This document shows, one piece after another, positions 1-10,398 of a DNA stretch of 64,000 bases. Every line of letters begins with the position of its first letter. Position 1 is the first letter of the stretch. The stretch spans positions 21,664,039 through 21,728,038 of the forward strand of contig JAVTVX010000019.1 of NCBI GenBank assembly GCA_033439265.1. The letters run 5' to 3'. Source of the DNA: Dillenia suffruticosa. Lineage: Eukaryota; Streptophyta; Magnoliopsida; Dilleniales; Dilleniaceae. A program made the position numbers and the translations under genes. Under the pieces are notes generated by a model that saw nothing but the letters and a program-made list of their open reading frames with translations, did not search any database and was not told the origin of the DNA.

Positions 1-438
1 CATGATTAAACAAGCATCCCCCACTTAACCTTTTCTAGTACAAACCTTGCGGCGAAGAAAATATTAATTTAGTTGCTATAGTTGATTAATGTGATTTGAT
101 AATGATGTTTTGTGTGTCAGCCATTGATCTTGATTTCCACTATAAACCATAATTTGTCTGATCAGTCACATCCGGTTTTGATTTTCAAATGATTATAAAA
201 GAAAAATTTAATTAATTTGATTTAAATAGTAATCGAATCTTTTGATATTTTTTTTTTATTTTTAAAATTTAAATTTAAGAATTTATTTTTAAAATTTTAA
301 TATTTTATTATTAAATTGATTCATACTGGGGTTTTGTTATCATTATTTTTGCTTCATGTGGCAACAACACTATTCTGTTGTTTTTTTTATAACATTCACC
401 TCTCAAAATATGTATAGTCTATATCCTATTTTGTTTGG

Positions 439-469
<31 letters not shown>

Positions 470-1439
470 TTTTATATAATAATTTGTTTTAATATATTTA
501 AAAAATTTTTAATTTAATTCAAAAGGATATTTTATGCAATTTTAAATTACCCAAATCTAAATAATTTTTAATTTTGTATTTACAATCAACAGAATGATAT
601 CATTTTACATTAATTTCATAGTACTCTTATTAACTTCTTTCTTTTTTCCATTTTTCATCAAACGATTAAGGAGAGATGAGCTGCCTTATAAATAGTCAGA
701 AACCTTCCCTCTCGATCCTTGATTTGGTTTGATGGATAACGTTTTTAATCAAGTTTTAAATTTAAAATTTAAAAGTAAAAAATTATATTGAAAGAATTAT
801 CATTAATTTGGATTTAAAATGTTTAGATCAAATTAATATAAATATGATTTTAAATACTAATTAGTTATAAAGAATGAGATATTTGTGAGTTAGACTTGGA
901 TCCCAATCGGGGGAGATAGAGAGAGATTTGTGTTTTAAATAGATAATTTAGTGGTATAAATTTTTCTTATCTGATGATTTAAAATTTAAATTTTTGTATA
1001 ATAAAAGAAAAAGGGGTTTTGTGGGTTAGATTCCAATCGGAAGAGAGAGAGAGATTTGTAGGTTAGACTTGCATTCCAATGGAGTGTCAAAAGTAGCAAT
1101 TAACATTATAGGGGATGGATTTGTGGGTAGGGATACTGTCTGATGGGCCAAATATTTTTGGCACAGGCTTTTGTTTGGTTGAATAGTACCTTTTACACTC
1201 AATCACACACGCTCACCTAACAAGTTTCTGTGTGGTAGACACAGAGTCAGAGACAGGTGGACTCGTGACCTCGTGCCACATGGACAACATCGTAGATCCC
1301 AAAGGCTCAAGTTTAACAACCTTTATTAGTGGTTCAATGTTAGAGCAATCCGAAATTTCGTCTAATACTAGATGATTCTCTCAGAGTCCTTTTACAATTT
1401 AACAAAAATACTTATTATTTTCTGTGTGCTCTTTTCTAT

Positions 1440-1441
<2 letters not shown>

Positions 1442-1488
<47 letters not shown>
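1442..1488. repeat. (CT)n microsatellite
   Basis: Uninterrupted CT dinucleotide run of 47 bases. Confidence 0.95.
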
Positions 1489-1491
<3 letters not shown>

Positions 1492-1895
1492 GGATAACTA
1501 AACCTTTCTCTTTTATCTCTCTTTCTCTCGCATACCATAACAGAAAAAAAAATATATATATATATATATATAATAAGTTGAAAAGATTATAAAGATAAAA
1601 AAAATAATAATAAATTAAGTTCTAATATTAAATTTTAAGATCGACGATCAATATAAAATAAATATTTTTTATATTTATCTTTTATTTTAATTTTAACATA
1701 AGTTTTATGTTGGTTATCGATCTATAAAGATACCCATTCTCTCACTCGGTCAATTTTATTATTATGTTTTTTCCTCTCTCTCATGGGTCCTCGTTATACG
1801 AATGGTTGTCATGATAAAGATGGATTGACAGTGATATGAAGAGATCTTGACTTTTATGAACCCATTATAATCACACATTTTTAGTGCCAACAAGA

Positions 1896-1900
<5 letters not shown>

Positions 1901-1954
<54 letters not shown>
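1901..1954. repeat. (AG)n microsatellite
   Basis: Uninterrupted AG dinucleotide run of 54 bases in intergenic DNA. Confidence 0.95.
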
Positions 1955-1958
<4 letters not shown>

Positions 1959-3152
1959 CAGTGGAGAGGCATAATTAGTAGATGTGAAACACAATGCATC
2001 TCGATTGTGGCGCGAGGAAGGATCTAGATTTTGCTAACGAACCAGACAAGCCAAGGCCTAACATTGAATTATTTACACATCAGAGGAAAAAAAAAAATGA
2101 GGAACTCATTTTCTTTAATCGGAGAATAGGTGGGACCCTGTGTTCGACCCTATTTTAAGTAGGATTTGAGCCGAAATTTTTGGCAGTAACCTAATTCTTG
2201 AATAAGAGTTTGATCGACTCCTATTTTAAAATAAATTTTAAATTATTTTCCCCATCAGAAAAATTTAACTAATTATATTCATATTACCAATGAGACTTTC
2301 CAATTATTTTCAGTAAAAAGATTTAACCAACTTATGCCGATATAGTAACACTTGGTTGGTTCAGTATCTGAATGCTGTTATTGTTTAAGCAGGATTTCAA
2401 ATTTAAATTTTATTTATATAGAAAATGGACACCGTGAGAATTTTACGGATCCGACCCAAATCAAATTTTTAATATTAAAATTAAGGCTTTATGTTATCTT
2501 GTAAAGAGAGGCCTCTTAATCCTCTAATCCAGTTGTGTCAAGTCAAGACATTTATTCCTTAATATGCGTGTGTTGTATAGGTCCAATAAAATCATTTTAA
2601 TTCCATAGTTTAAATAGTACTAAAGCGTCTCAGGATCATACCATCTTATTAATGTATTTTTAAAAACAATTAAAATTTATAACTAAAGTTCTGTGATCAC
2701 CACACCACCAGACCACAATGAATCCTTTCTTTTATTTTCTTTTACAGTTCATGGTGCACTATAAAAAATTAAATACATTCTGTAGCTTGATGACTAAGTT
2801 AAATGAAGTAGGTCAAGGATCACATTCGAGCAACATAGAGTTTGATAGGCTACATAGGGTAGATTCTCTCCTTCTATGTACACATCAATGTCAATAACTT
2901 CGATTTCTCTGAGAAAATTATCCAACGGCAAATAGTTCATGCCTATCCACCAAAAACCCACATGCACATTACTGTGAACGAGTAATGATCTTCATTGCAT
3001 GAACGTCAATTTTACTCTAATGAGGATATACAATAATCCATGTCTATGGTTCTGCCCGGGACATCAGGGACAAGACCAAAAACAACTCATAACATGGAGC
3101 ATGGAATTTTTCACCAAGGAAAATAGGAAAAGAGCAAGATATTGGAAATGAA

Positions 3153-5754
3153 CTAGGAAATGGGAACCCGTTGATTTTCTTCTGAAGCATACTGTCTCAA
3201 AATCTTCTCCACCTCTTGCACTACCCCTAGCCTTTTAAACCATGCAGCCAGCAACTCTGAAGCTTCTTTTCCTACCATTATCCCATCCTTCTCTAAACTT
3301 ATTATAAAGCCCAAAGCCTTGTTAAGATTACCTTCTCTTTCATATGCAGCCAAAACCAAAGCCACACATTTATCAGTTGGTTGAATACCAACTGCTCTCA
3401 TGCTCTCAAATGCACTTCTTGCCTGTTTGCTCTTACCAGCCAGTGTATAAGCATTAATGAGGAGGCCACATATCTTAGCATCTGGAGGAATCCCCGATAA
3501 CTGAATTAAATCAAACACCCTTTGAGCTCCTTCACTATCTCCTTTCATGGAATATGCTCTAAGCAAAGCCTTGAAGACTTCACTCCCAGCATTTATATCA
3601 CGAGCTTCCATTTCTCTAATTAGACCCTCACCTTGATGAAGCATTCCGGATCTTATGTAGGCCATGATCATGGAACCATGAGACCTCTTGTCCAAAGGTT
3701 GTCCAAGAAGCATTATCTCTTTAAATGTTTCCTCAGCCAGCTTAAGGTTGCCGGCTTTACTATACATGTCAACCATAGCTGTTAGGATAATCTGATCACA
3801 GATGAAACCCTTCTTTTTCATATCCAAGAGAGTATTTTCAGCATCTTGAACTCGGTTTTGCTTAGCATAGCCATGGATTATTTTGGTATAGTCTCGAACA
3901 TTGGCCTCAAAAGATTCTTCCAGTAGAGCAAGTTCTGCAACCTAATGAATGCAGCATAATGAATTATTCAGTCCACCTGAGAAAGATCACCAATATAATA
4001 TACCAACCACTCTCACCAATTGATCAACTTTATTTGGGGAAAAAAAAGTCCTGTTGATTCAGCAGGAGCATATTCTTCAATATAGAAGTCTAAATGCAGA
4101 ACACAATTTCTAGTGATTAGTTAAATTTCTGAAAATGAACATACATTGTTTCTTATTTATCCATTTTAATGACAGTAAAGTAATTGAAAAGGATCAACAC
4201 CAAATCAAGAAATTTATTTACCATATTTGTCTGATTAACCAGTGTAATGACACATTTGGTTCTCCTGGATTATTCTTGCACTAACAGTTCCTTTCTAGAG
4301 CATAGCATCACGATAACAAATGTAGGGAAAGTACCACAAGAGGACAATAAAAAATGGATATTACTTGGCAAAATTTGAAAATAAGAAAAATTTGCACAAA
4401 ATATTTACACCCACACAGGAAGAAGCTTAGCAAGGACAAAGCTGGGGAGACAGAAAAATATGGAGCAAAGATCATACTTGTTAACTGGTGGTGAATGATA
4501 GCAGGACCTGAGTGGTACTGTCAAGTGGAGAAAAGGAGTACCAGAATTCTCCAAGTTCATTATTCTTGTACTAACAGTTCATTTGTTTAATTCTGTGCTT
4601 GTGTCCGTGCCCTTGTTCCCCTTCTTTTGTGGTTTTTTTTTGGGGGGGGGGGGGGGGCGGGGGTGTGGGGTGGGGGGTGGGGGGTGGGGGAGGGGTAGCT
4701 TGTTTAAGCAATTATAGAAAAGAAACTTCCATCTTACATGGCATTGAACCACTTAAATGAGAAATTATTTACAAGTTGAGGAACTCACTGTCCTCTGGAG
4801 GAGGAAATGGAAAGCAGAATGGGTGAGCAGTAGCATACATGGATCCACGTATCTAGCAAAATAACATAATGTGCATGAAAGATGACCATCTGCAATTTGG
4901 CAGTGTTACACCATTCCTATGACTTAAGAAAGACTGATTCTGCATTATCTGCAATGCGTTGACAACACTATCTCAAAAATCAAAGCAAACCTCCACCAGT
5001 TAGAAGAAGGATTAGTCTCGCTGCAGAAGACTGCAGGCATGCGCACACATGCGATTGTTTGCACATTTCCGAATACTACTAGTTGATTAGCAACTTTTAT
5101 CTGTATCTAGCTACTGCATGAAAATTATCTTGTTCACAAAACAATAAATCCAAAAAATTATTTCCATAGTAATTGCAAGTGGATGATTACTCATGCATCA
5201 GCAAGATAATCCAAAATAGAGAGGAGCCACCAACCAAAAAATAAATGATTAAACAATACTAGAAATTTATACAAAAGTGTCAACTAGTGGAGTACCTGAA
5301 GAAGCAGTGGATGATCAATCCTTTTCAACTCTTTAAGAACAACAAGCCAATCAGCTCTTCTGGGCTTCATTATCTTCACCCAAGCACCCATCAAATCAGA
5401 CAAACAAGTCTTCTCAGAAGAGAAGCATATTATCTGTTTCAACACAGCTTTACACCTTTTGGTCATCTTTGCTGGCAATTGAGATATAGTCTCCTTTTGT
5501 TCTTCACTAATCTCATTCCCAATCTCAATCCACCTAAGCTTAACCCTCTCATCTTCTCCGTTGTCAGCATTATCAACCATACCCATTTGGGAAATAAGTT
5601 TTTGGGAATTAGAAATTTTGGGTTTTGGCAAAATTGAGGTCTTAAATTGAAAAAATTGATGGGTTTTTGACAATTTATTGATTAATGAGCAAGTTGGGAG
5701 TAAGGGAGAGAAATCTGTACAAGTAGTAAGGCCATGGTCTAAAATTGGGATCAT
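3153..5754 (-). CDS. P-class pentatricopeptide repeat protein (At1g01970-like)
   Basis: Two coding exons on the minus strand: 5754-5296 (153 residues, ends in phase 0 at CAG|GTACTC) and 3941-3153 (262 residues plus stop, acceptor ATTAG|GTTGCAG), giving 415 residues. Exon 2 carries about seven tandem 35-residue P-type PPR motifs from about residue 168 to 400, for example DYTKIIHGYAKQNRVQDAE and VFKALLRAYSMKGDSEGAQ. P-class PPR proteins are helical-repeat RNA-binding proteins that act on organelle transcripts. No E, DYW or SMR tail is present. The first 50 residues are rich in Ser, Thr and Lys and poor in acidic residues, which fits an organelle transit peptide. Length and the short N-terminal exon match my memory of Arabidopsis At1g01970 (about 409 residues). 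The RNA target is unknown. The ATG at 5754 is chosen because a good acceptor lies five bases upstream. Confidence 0.88.
3942..5295 (-). other. Intron of the PPR gene
   Basis: A 1354-base GT-AG intron in phase 0. It contains a G-rich low-complexity run on the plus strand at about 4637-4695 (C-rich in the transcript). No reading frame of interest lies inside it. Confidence 0.8.
4637..4695. repeat. G-rich low-complexity tract
   Basis: About 60 bases of almost pure G broken by single T, A or C bases, following a T8 run. It lies in the PPR intron. On the plus strand it could form G-quadruplex structures; in the transcript it is a C-rich run. Confidence 0.85.
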
Positions 5755-5759
5755 TTACC

Positions 5760-7203
5760 CTGTAGCACAATCAGAAGTGCATTCAAATAGAGAGGAGTGA
5801 GAAATGGAAAACTTTTAATTGAATCAGCACTGCACTCTCACGTGTTTTAAAAAACGAAAAAGCAGCACATAATGATCCACTTCCAGAAGGGTTCAATCAA
5901 TAAATTAAAGGACAAACATGTGCAGAAGCCAAAGAAACATGTCAAATAAAATTATATTTTCTTCACAAAATTCAAGAAGTCATTTTTTCTTTCGATTGAA
6001 AGTTTAACAAGTCATTATTATTGTGTCAATATGTAAATATGAGTGGTTTAGATTACATAATCCACCTCCTACAAATCACTCAACACTCATCTCAGGGCTA
6101 ATTACTAACTCGCGCAACCCCATTGTGAATTTGCATAACAGAAAAATGACAATGTATGTAGGGGTGAGCATATAATTCAATAGAACAAGGGTGAGCATAT
6201 AAATCAATAGAACGAAATCTATCCCAACTATCTACATATATAAACATTGTTCAAAATATGCATACGTATACTTATAAGCAGTTGACTAGACAGAATATTT
6301 ATTTCTAAAATCATTTCTAAAAACGGGGTCAAACAAACATGTCAAATAATTGTTTTGAACTCAAAGCTGAACCCCAAGTGACTCAGTCCACGAACTGAAG
6401 CCCAAAAGTAGGCTTAGGTGGCCCAACAACACCAACAGCTCGTGGCCTTAGTTTTGACAGAGAAAACTTGTTATTTATGATTACAGTGCTTTCTAGATGA
6501 TTGAAACCTCGGAACACATTGCTTTTAACTCACCCTTACTAATAAAATTGAAATAGTGAATTGAACGAAATATTAGGCCTAATTAATCAATATATCTAAA
6601 TGCCATATTATTCATAATAAAGGAATTTAGTAACTTTTCAACCTCCCATACCATGGATTAAAAGGAATTTGGCAATGCCCCCATATGATCTCCGGCCCCA
6701 TCTCCACCCACCCGCATTTCCTGTTCGAAATCCCAAATCTCTCCAATTTCACGTCTCTTCATCTATCTTTTTTTGCTTAGCTGCAATGATTACTAAATTT
6801 CAACTAAGGTTCCCCAATGTACTTATTACCAAACAGTTTTTCCCCCATATCAACACTTCCGATGGACATCAAGAAATTATTAAATGGAACCCTACGGTAT
6901 CTCCCAACACATGATAAAAAATTATAATTTCTAATCTAAAACCACATTGCAAACGCATCAACAATTTAGTCCAGAATTTAACTTATATAGCATGTGGGGT
7001 CAGAGAGACATTTTAACAAACAACAAACAGGCGTCCGACATGGTGAAGTAAAACAATTACCAGAAAAGAATAATTCTAACAGGAACTAGAAACCCCACTG
7101 CAAAATGCCATAAACAACCAAACCCATAATCCAATGACATAACGGCAACCAAAATGAGAATCTTGAGGTAACATTGAGCGAGAGAGGGAGAGGGTGGACT
7201 TAC
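5760..7203 (-). other. Probable 5'UTR intron of the PPR gene
   Basis: On the minus strand a consensus donor GTAAGT starts at 7203 and a good acceptor (pyrimidine-rich run ending GCTACAG) ends at 5760, five bases before the PPR ATG. No minus-strand coding exon fits between them. The simplest reading is a 1444-base leader intron. The plus-strand frame at 6669-6914 inside it has no supporting features. Confidence 0.6.
6163..6215 (+). repeat. Two-copy tandem repeat of about 28 bases with GGGTGAGCATATAA core
   Basis: The unit GGGTGAGCATATAATTCAAT is followed by a second copy GGGTGAGCATATAAATCAAT. The word AGGGGTGAGCA resembles the ends of plant hAT-type non-autonomous elements, so this may be a decayed terminus. 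Confidence 0.6.
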
Positions 7204-7335
7204 CGCCGATAGATTTGTGATTGGCGCGAGCAAGAACGGGAAACACTAACAGCAAAGAGAGAGAAAGAGACAACGAATTCGTCGTCCGAGAGCTAGAGCA
7301 CAAGCGCGAGCGAGAGCAAACAGATCACGCTCCGG
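7204..7335 (-). promoter_or_regulatory. Probable 5'UTR exon and core promoter of the PPR gene
   Basis: A CT-rich leader-like segment on the minus strand ends at the GTAAGT donor at 7203. Its open frame lacks an ATG, so it is taken as untranslated; the 5' limit is approximate. Just upstream, TGGGCC/TGGGCT-type motifs (plus strand about 7395-7445) resemble the site II elements common in promoters of organelle and housekeeping genes, and a weak TATA-like motif lies near 7350. The exon assignment is inference. Confidence 0.5.
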
Positions 7336-7568
7336 ACCCGAAACTTGATATACGAGTCTGGAGATGAGCATGCCCAGGTTTCAGGCGACATTAAGAGGCC
7401 CACCTCGACGTAAAGTAAGCCCCGACCAATCTTGGCCCGGCCCGGCCCCACTGTCCTAATCTATAGGCTAGTGAGTGGTTTATTAATATCAACCCTATGG
7501 ATAAGGTTCGCAGAAAAGGTCACATAATTATCAATAATTTTTCCATTTTAGTAACACATTTTACATAA

Positions 7569-7605
<37 letters not shown>

Positions 7606-7944
7606 TCTCTTTTAAAATACCAAAATGGACAAAAGAAAATTTTCTTGATTTCCCTTTTAGACGTCACGGTAAATTACTATCTATCGCTAAATATTCGATT
7701 TAAATTTCCAAAAAAATATTGTTGCTTAACAAAAATTATAAGTAAAATGAATAAACTATTAAAATTTCATTTCAAAAGAAAGTTGGGTCATTTATAATAT
7801 CATAAAATCATATTGACAAAAATGAAAGAATTCCCTATACTATGGCTGAGGTTGCCAACTAACTTTGGCATCTTCCAAGTACCTTCTTCCCAGATGGGAA
7901 GATGTACAAACAATCATAAAAAGGGGGAAAAATGTCACCTAGTT
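7336..7944. other. Intergenic spacer between PPR and metalloproteinase genes
   Basis: It contains the PPR gene promoter at its left end, an (ATT)n microsatellite at about 7567-7605 and AT-rich sequence. The last 100 bases lie just beyond the metalloproteinase stop codon and should be its 3'UTR. Nothing else is seen. Confidence 0.6.
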
Positions 7945-9027
7945 TCAAATGTGCAACCACATCATCAAAACTAAGAGGAAAGGGGTCACTTTAATATCTG
8001 CAATGCTAAACCTAGTACCTTGGTTTGAAGAAATATCAGATTCTAACAAAGATCCAAACTTGTAATTAGGGTTTGATCCATATAAAGCTTGAACTCCTTT
8101 TATATCATCAAGAGTCAACTCAAGCTTCTTAGTTCTGGGTTTCAAGCTTGGATACATGATTGACTCTTTGTTTGTAGTATGTGCAAGTCCTAGTACATGT
8201 CCAATCTCATGTGTCGCCACGGACTCCAAGTCAACGGCCGCCTTTGACTTTTCTTGGACAAAGTCAATGGCCCACGTCTCCGCCGCGTCAAGGTGGAATC
8301 GGCCGCTTTCAGGCGAGAATGCGTGTGCCAGCACCCCCAACACCCCATCAAAAGGCTCGCCATCGCCATGATCGCCTTTGTAAAAGGCAATGCGAATGTC
8401 TGCGAAAGTGTAGTCATTGATCTCGGTGAAGTTTACTGGTATTACGGACGACCAGCGGTCAAATGATTGCTTGAAGACCTCCTTTATCTTTGGCAAGGGC
8501 AATGTGCTGATCATGTCGAGAGGAGAAAATGCATAGGTTAGGGTTATTGGCATGGCCCGGACCCATCTGGGCTGGCCCGGGAAATATTCATAGTGATTTG
8601 TTGTATGCAACATTGCTTGGTGACCAAGACCACTTACCTCATCTGCCACCCCACACCTAGGTGAAACAACCTCGGCCACTGTGTCAGCGTCGAGCTTTCC
8701 GGTCACTGAAAGTCCAAAATTGGCTTGATATTGAGCCACGGCGGATTCCAATGATTCGTCAAATGAGTCTGTGAAATTAAGATTTTGCCCTTGGAGGTAG
8801 CCGAAATGGTGAAAATATTTCTTGAGCTCCCACAGTCCGCTGACATGGCCACCTCTCCGGGCATCGAGAAAAGTATCAAAGTGTTGCCACGTGGCATTCT
8901 TGTCTATGAGAGTTGTGACAGTTACTGGAGTTGGGGTATACTTGGGGGTGGCACGCGAGAGAAAGGATGGAAAAAGAGAGAGGCAGATAAGAACGAAGGA
9001 GTAATAGAGCTTGAGAAATGAAAACAT
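7945..9027 (-). CDS. Plant matrix metalloproteinase (MMP, M10A)
   Basis: An intronless 360-residue zinc endopeptidase precursor. Residues 1-25 form a signal peptide. The propeptide has a peptidoglycan-binding-like helical region (about 45-122) and the cysteine switch PRCGVAD at 123-129, which keeps the enzyme latent. The catalytic domain runs from about 155 to 316: structural zinc and calcium residues HGDGEPFDG (220-228) and HLDAAE (245-250), the zinc site HEIGHVLGLAH (273-283) with catalytic Glu274, and the Met-turn SIMYP (289-293). A hydrophobic C-terminus (about 348-360) after a Ser-rich stretch suggests GPI anchoring, as in several Arabidopsis MMPs. There is no haemopexin domain, as is usual in plants. 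All key residues are intact, so the enzyme should be active at the cell surface or in the wall. It is closest in layout to the At2-, At3- and At5-MMP group; I cannot choose among them. Confidence 0.95.
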   Translation of the reverse strand: MFSFLKLYYSFVLICLSLFPSFLSRATPKYTPTPVTVTTLIDKNATWQHFDTFLDARRGGHVSGLWELKKYFHHFGYLQGQNLNFTDSFDESLESAVAQYQANFGLSVTGKLDADTVAEVVSPRCGVADEVSGLGHQAMLHTTNHYEYFPGQPRWVRAMPITLTYAFSPLDMISTLPLPKIKEVFKQSFDRWSSVIPVNFTEINDYTFADIRIAFYKGDHGDGEPFDGVLGVLAHAFSPESGRFHLDAAETWAIDFVQEKSKAAVDLESVATHEIGHVLGLAHTTNKESIMYPSLKPRTKKLELTLDDIKGVQALYGSNPNYKFGSLLESDISSNQGTRFSIADIKVTPFLLVLMMWLHI

Positions 9028-9142
9028 TGGTGGGAATGTACTTTGAAGGCTACGAATTACAGAGACAGTGAGAAGCTTTATTTCTATGAGCCATAAGGAT
9101 TAGAACTATGTAATATGAATGAAAAAAGATAGAACAAATTTC

Positions 9143-9153
9143 GAATTTATAAG
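9143..9153 (-). promoter_or_regulatory. TATA box of the metalloproteinase gene
   Basis: The minus strand reads CTTATAAATTC, about 118 bases before the ATG at 9027, a normal spacing for a TATA box plus a leader of about 85 bases. A GA/CT-rich Y-patch lies beside it. Confidence 0.6.
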
Positions 9154-9545
9154 AGAGAGCGAGAGAGAGAGAGAGCCTAACTTTCCATGAAATATGACTG
9201 AAAAGAGGAGGAAGAAGAGAAGAAATCGGATTGATAGACTAGTTAAGAGAGAGAGAGAGAGAGAGAGTCAAAAAAGATACAAAGATCGGAATTCAAATGA
9301 GACAGTGATAGAGTTTGCTTACCTGTTTATCAGTAAGACAATTAAGACTTAGACCATGAAGGCCTAATGACTTGGAAGAGTCTAATGATTTGGTAAAGGG
9401 TTATTTTCTTAAAGTTGAGTGGTGGGGTCTGGTGGGTATGACAGACTTGAAATTTTTCTCCCTTTGTTTAGTTTTGAAGTAAAAAATAATTGGCCTAACA
9501 GTTTGAAGCAATTGGTACTGAACAGTGATCGATCGTTAGGAGCCA

Positions 9546-9550
<5 letters not shown>

Positions 9551-9594
<44 letters not shown>
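9551..9594. repeat. (CT)n microsatellite
   Basis: Uninterrupted CT run of 44 bases. Confidence 0.95.
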
Positions 9595-9597
<3 letters not shown>

Positions 9598-9867
9598 AGG
9601 CTTGAGAGAGGCTCAAAATATATGTTTGAATTCTGACGTGTGGTGTGGTGTGGTGTGCTTTCAAAGTATACAGACGTGCTGAAGACTTGATGTTCAAACA
9701 ATAGGAAAGGAGAATATGTCACTTCAAGGAAGCAAACTTCGTGCTGCTTTCATTTTCAGCCCCCAACACCATATATTTGAAAATCTGATAGGTACAAATG
9801 ACCGAAAATTTAACTAACCTTTTTGGTAGTTTCTCTCTATCCCTTACGTTTTTGGGTGGTAGATGCT

Positions 9868-9868
<1 letters not shown>

Positions 9869-9946
<78 letters not shown>

Positions 9947-9947
9947 T

Positions 9948-10001
<54 letters not shown>
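9869..10001. repeat. Compound microsatellite (CT)n-(TA)n-(TG)n
   Basis: About 76 bases of CT pass into a short TA run and then about 38 bases of GT. All three units are alternating dinucleotides, so the block is likely to be highly length-variable. Confidence 0.95.
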
Positions 10002-10002
<1 letters not shown>

Positions 10003-10146
10003 TATCACTATCAAGTATCCGAAACCATACTCCGACTAATCCGGTACGAGCGTTGTCGGACTCAATTTAGGGTGAAAGCGAACTGTTCGAATGTAATTTT
10101 TTTCATTCTCATGTTTTTATTTATTAAACTGATTATCTGTTGGTCA

Positions 10147-10184
<38 letters not shown>

Positions 10185-10351
10185 GTATATGTCTCTGTAC
10201 CAAACTCTCATAGATGTAGCGGTAGGGTACTACACTTTCTTAATCATAAGTCTCGGGTCTAAACAATAAGAATGGAAAAATAGGATTTGAAAGAGTTAAT
10301 CTTTTAATAGATTCCATAGTATTCAGATAGATAGTCAGTCGGTGAAAACTA

Positions 10352-10355
<4 letters not shown>

Positions 10356-10394
<39 letters not shown>
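10356..10394. repeat. (TA)n microsatellite
   Basis: TA run of about 39 bases; a second one lies at about 10150-10178. Confidence 0.9.

Positions 10395-10398
<4 letters not shown>

Larger units (their letters stand above)
1..3152. other. AT-rich intergenic spacer
   Basis: No reading frame here has a convincing start, splice structure or family resemblance. The stretch is AT-rich and holds a (TA)n run near 440-465, a (CT)n tract at 1442-1488, a (TA)n run near 1552-1572 and an (AG)n tract at 1901-1954. Several segments (about 190-310, 720-860, 2200-2280) are runs of short A/T words that resemble each other and look like decayed dispersed repeats. It lies beyond the 3' end of the minus-strand PPR gene, so its right edge will include that gene's 3'UTR. 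Confidence 0.6.

Noticed and set aside
5287-5637. Plus-strand open frame of 116 residues
   Set aside because: It is antisense to PPR exon 1 and has no family resemblance.
6669-6914. Plus-strand open frame of 81 residues
   Set aside because: It lies in the presumed PPR leader intron and shows no domain, promoter or splice support.
7076-7303. Minus-strand frame with a signal-peptide-like start
   Set aside because: It begins with TTG, not ATG, and is cut by a consensus GTAAGT donor; it is better explained as a leader exon of the PPR gene.
8156-9021. Several open frames overlapping the metalloproteinase
   Set aside because: They are shadows of the intact metalloproteinase gene on other frames.
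9798-10269. Frames rich in Ser-Leu and Cys-Val repeats
   Set aside because: They are translations of the (CT)n, (TA)n and (TG)n microsatellites.
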